Positions 6,101 through 6,658 of a DNA stretch of 6,658 nt are shown here, in pieces; position 1 is the stretch's first letter; each line of letters opens with the position of its first letter. The notes under the pieces are model-generated. The model was not told where the DNA came from. It was given only the letters and a program-made list of their open reading frames with translations, and ran no database searches. The translations under genes were made by a program, and so were the position numbers. The stretch is from Chitinophagaceae bacterium (GTDB lineage Bacteria > Bacteroidota > Bacteroidia > Chitinophagales > Chitinophagaceae), in NCBI GenBank assembly GCA_023251335.1, contig JAHEZA010000143.1, forward strand, positions 1-6,658, in the 5' to 3' direction.

Positions 6101-6619
6101 ATGAAAATAAATTCCGGAATAATTATTTTAATAGGTTTAATTATGTCAAATGCATCATTAGCCCAGGATTCAACCCATGAAAGATTGGTAGATAAATATT
6201 ATCCAAAAGCTGAACAGGCACCCCCCGTTCCAAAGACTGAAAAGGTAAATCCGGTAACTACGACCACAACACAACCTGCAGCGGCAAACGCCCCGGTAAC
6301 AGCAGTACCTTTGCAAGCCACGGTTACGCCACCGGCCTCATCAGCCAGCGAGCCGCTTAACGAAATAAGCAATGAAGTGGTTCCTGTTACACAGACAACT
6401 TCACAGGTTCAGGCTTCTCAAAGCCCAATAAATAATGAGGTAGGGAAAATTAATAAAAGTACAGATAGCACAAAAAAAGGAATCGATAATTACAATTCTA
6501 ATCCCGCGCCTCCAATATACAGAGATACACGTCTGGGTAGTAGTTCACCAATGTATAATACTTACGAAAAAAACAATAATGGCGCGGGCTCTATAACCAC
6601 AAATCCGAATAAAGGATAG
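6101..6619 (+). CDS. Exported Pro/Thr/Ala-rich hypothetical protein with conserved-looking C-terminal box
   Basis: A 172-residue protein. Residues 1-21 form a clear signal peptide (MKINSGIIILIGLIMSNASLA, cleavage LA|Q). No later membrane segment and no Por secretion-type sorting domain are seen, so it is probably periplasmic or released. A short charged segment HERLVDKYYPKAE (26-38) is followed by a disordered low-complexity region (about 40-135) rich in Pro, Thr, Ala, Val, Gln and Ser, including TTTTT at 53-57. The C-terminal 33 residues form a distinct box, YRDTRLGSSSPMYNTYEKNN (140-159) then GAGSITTNPNK (161-171), which I recall from small exported proteins of Chitinophagaceae, without a function. 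Start 6101 is fixed by the signal peptide; no strong Shine-Dalgarno is visible. The neighbouring genes give no hint of its role. Confidence 0.8.
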   Translation: MKINSGIIILIGLIMSNASLAQDSTHERLVDKYYPKAEQAPPVPKTEKVNPVTTTTTQPAAANAPVTAVPLQATVTPPASSASEPLNEISNEVVPVTQTTSQVQASQSPINNEVGKINKSTDSTKKGIDNYNSNPAPPIYRDTRLGSSSPMYNTYEKNNNGAGSITTNPNKG

Positions 6620-6658
6620 CACAAATTGCCAAATTAGTTCAGGATCATTTCAAACATT

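Noticed and set aside
5951..6122. Repeated TTCCGGAATAA at 5951 and 6112 as regulatory direct repeats
   Set aside because: The second copy lies within the coding sequence of the exported protein, and the shared core is a short palindrome that can recur by chance.
1..6658. CRISPR array, retron, toxin-antitoxin, transposon or phage element
   Set aside because: No regularly spaced repeats, reverse transcriptase, transposase, integrase or paired small toxin/antitoxin genes were found on either strand.

Overview
The window looks like a chromosomal segment of a Bacteroidetes bacterium, most likely the Chitinophagaceae/Sphingobacteriia side. The DNA is AT-rich. Shine-Dalgarno sequences are weak or absent and A-rich leaders precede the starts. 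A few TAnnTTTG (Bacteroidetes -7 type) boxes lie between genes. Several proteins resemble families I know mainly from that phylum. The assignment comes from style and recalled families, not from a marker gene.

Left part (1-4689): a likely carbohydrate or sugar-acid locus. A secreted BNR/Asp-box (sialidase-like) protein runs leftward off the window edge (1-1029, minus; C-terminus missing). Divergent from it, after a 371-bp intergenic region, are two tightly coupled plus-strand genes: an N-acetylneuraminate lyase/dihydrodipicolinate synthase (NAL/DapA) superfamily aldolase (1401-2342) and, 4 bp later, an exported TolB-like beta-propeller of the DUF3748 (E. coli YidR) family (2347-3744). A cupin-AraC type regulator (3793-4689, minus) converges on this pair and is a natural candidate local regulator. 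My working inference is that the propellers act on or bind a glycan or its acidic sugar outside the cytoplasm, and that the aldolase cleaves a 2-keto-3-deoxy-type acid or nonulosonate inside. The substrate cannot be read from sequence. The aldolase keeps the Schiff-base lysine and the tyrosine 28 residues before it, but its GxTGE and (P)YY active-site motifs are altered, so it should not be called NanA or DapA.

Right part (4690-6658): apparently unrelated genes. A 407-bp intergenic stretch carries at most a weak 36-codon ORF. It is followed by a 162-codon, highly charged, helical conserved hypothetical protein (5097-5585, minus). A 515-bp AT-rich intergenic region holds a terminator-shaped hairpin, a tandem GTTGAC pair, a TAnnTTTG box and a 13-bp-arm inverted repeat. 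It leads into a 172-aa exported protein (6101-6619, plus) with a Pro/Thr/Ala-rich low-complexity centre and a distinctive C-terminal box.

No rRNA, tRNA, CRISPR array, transposase, phage gene or clear antimicrobial/defence system is visible. The item most worth following is the aldolase/DUF3748/BNR module, because it could give a biochemical context to DUF3748, a family without an assigned function as far as I know.
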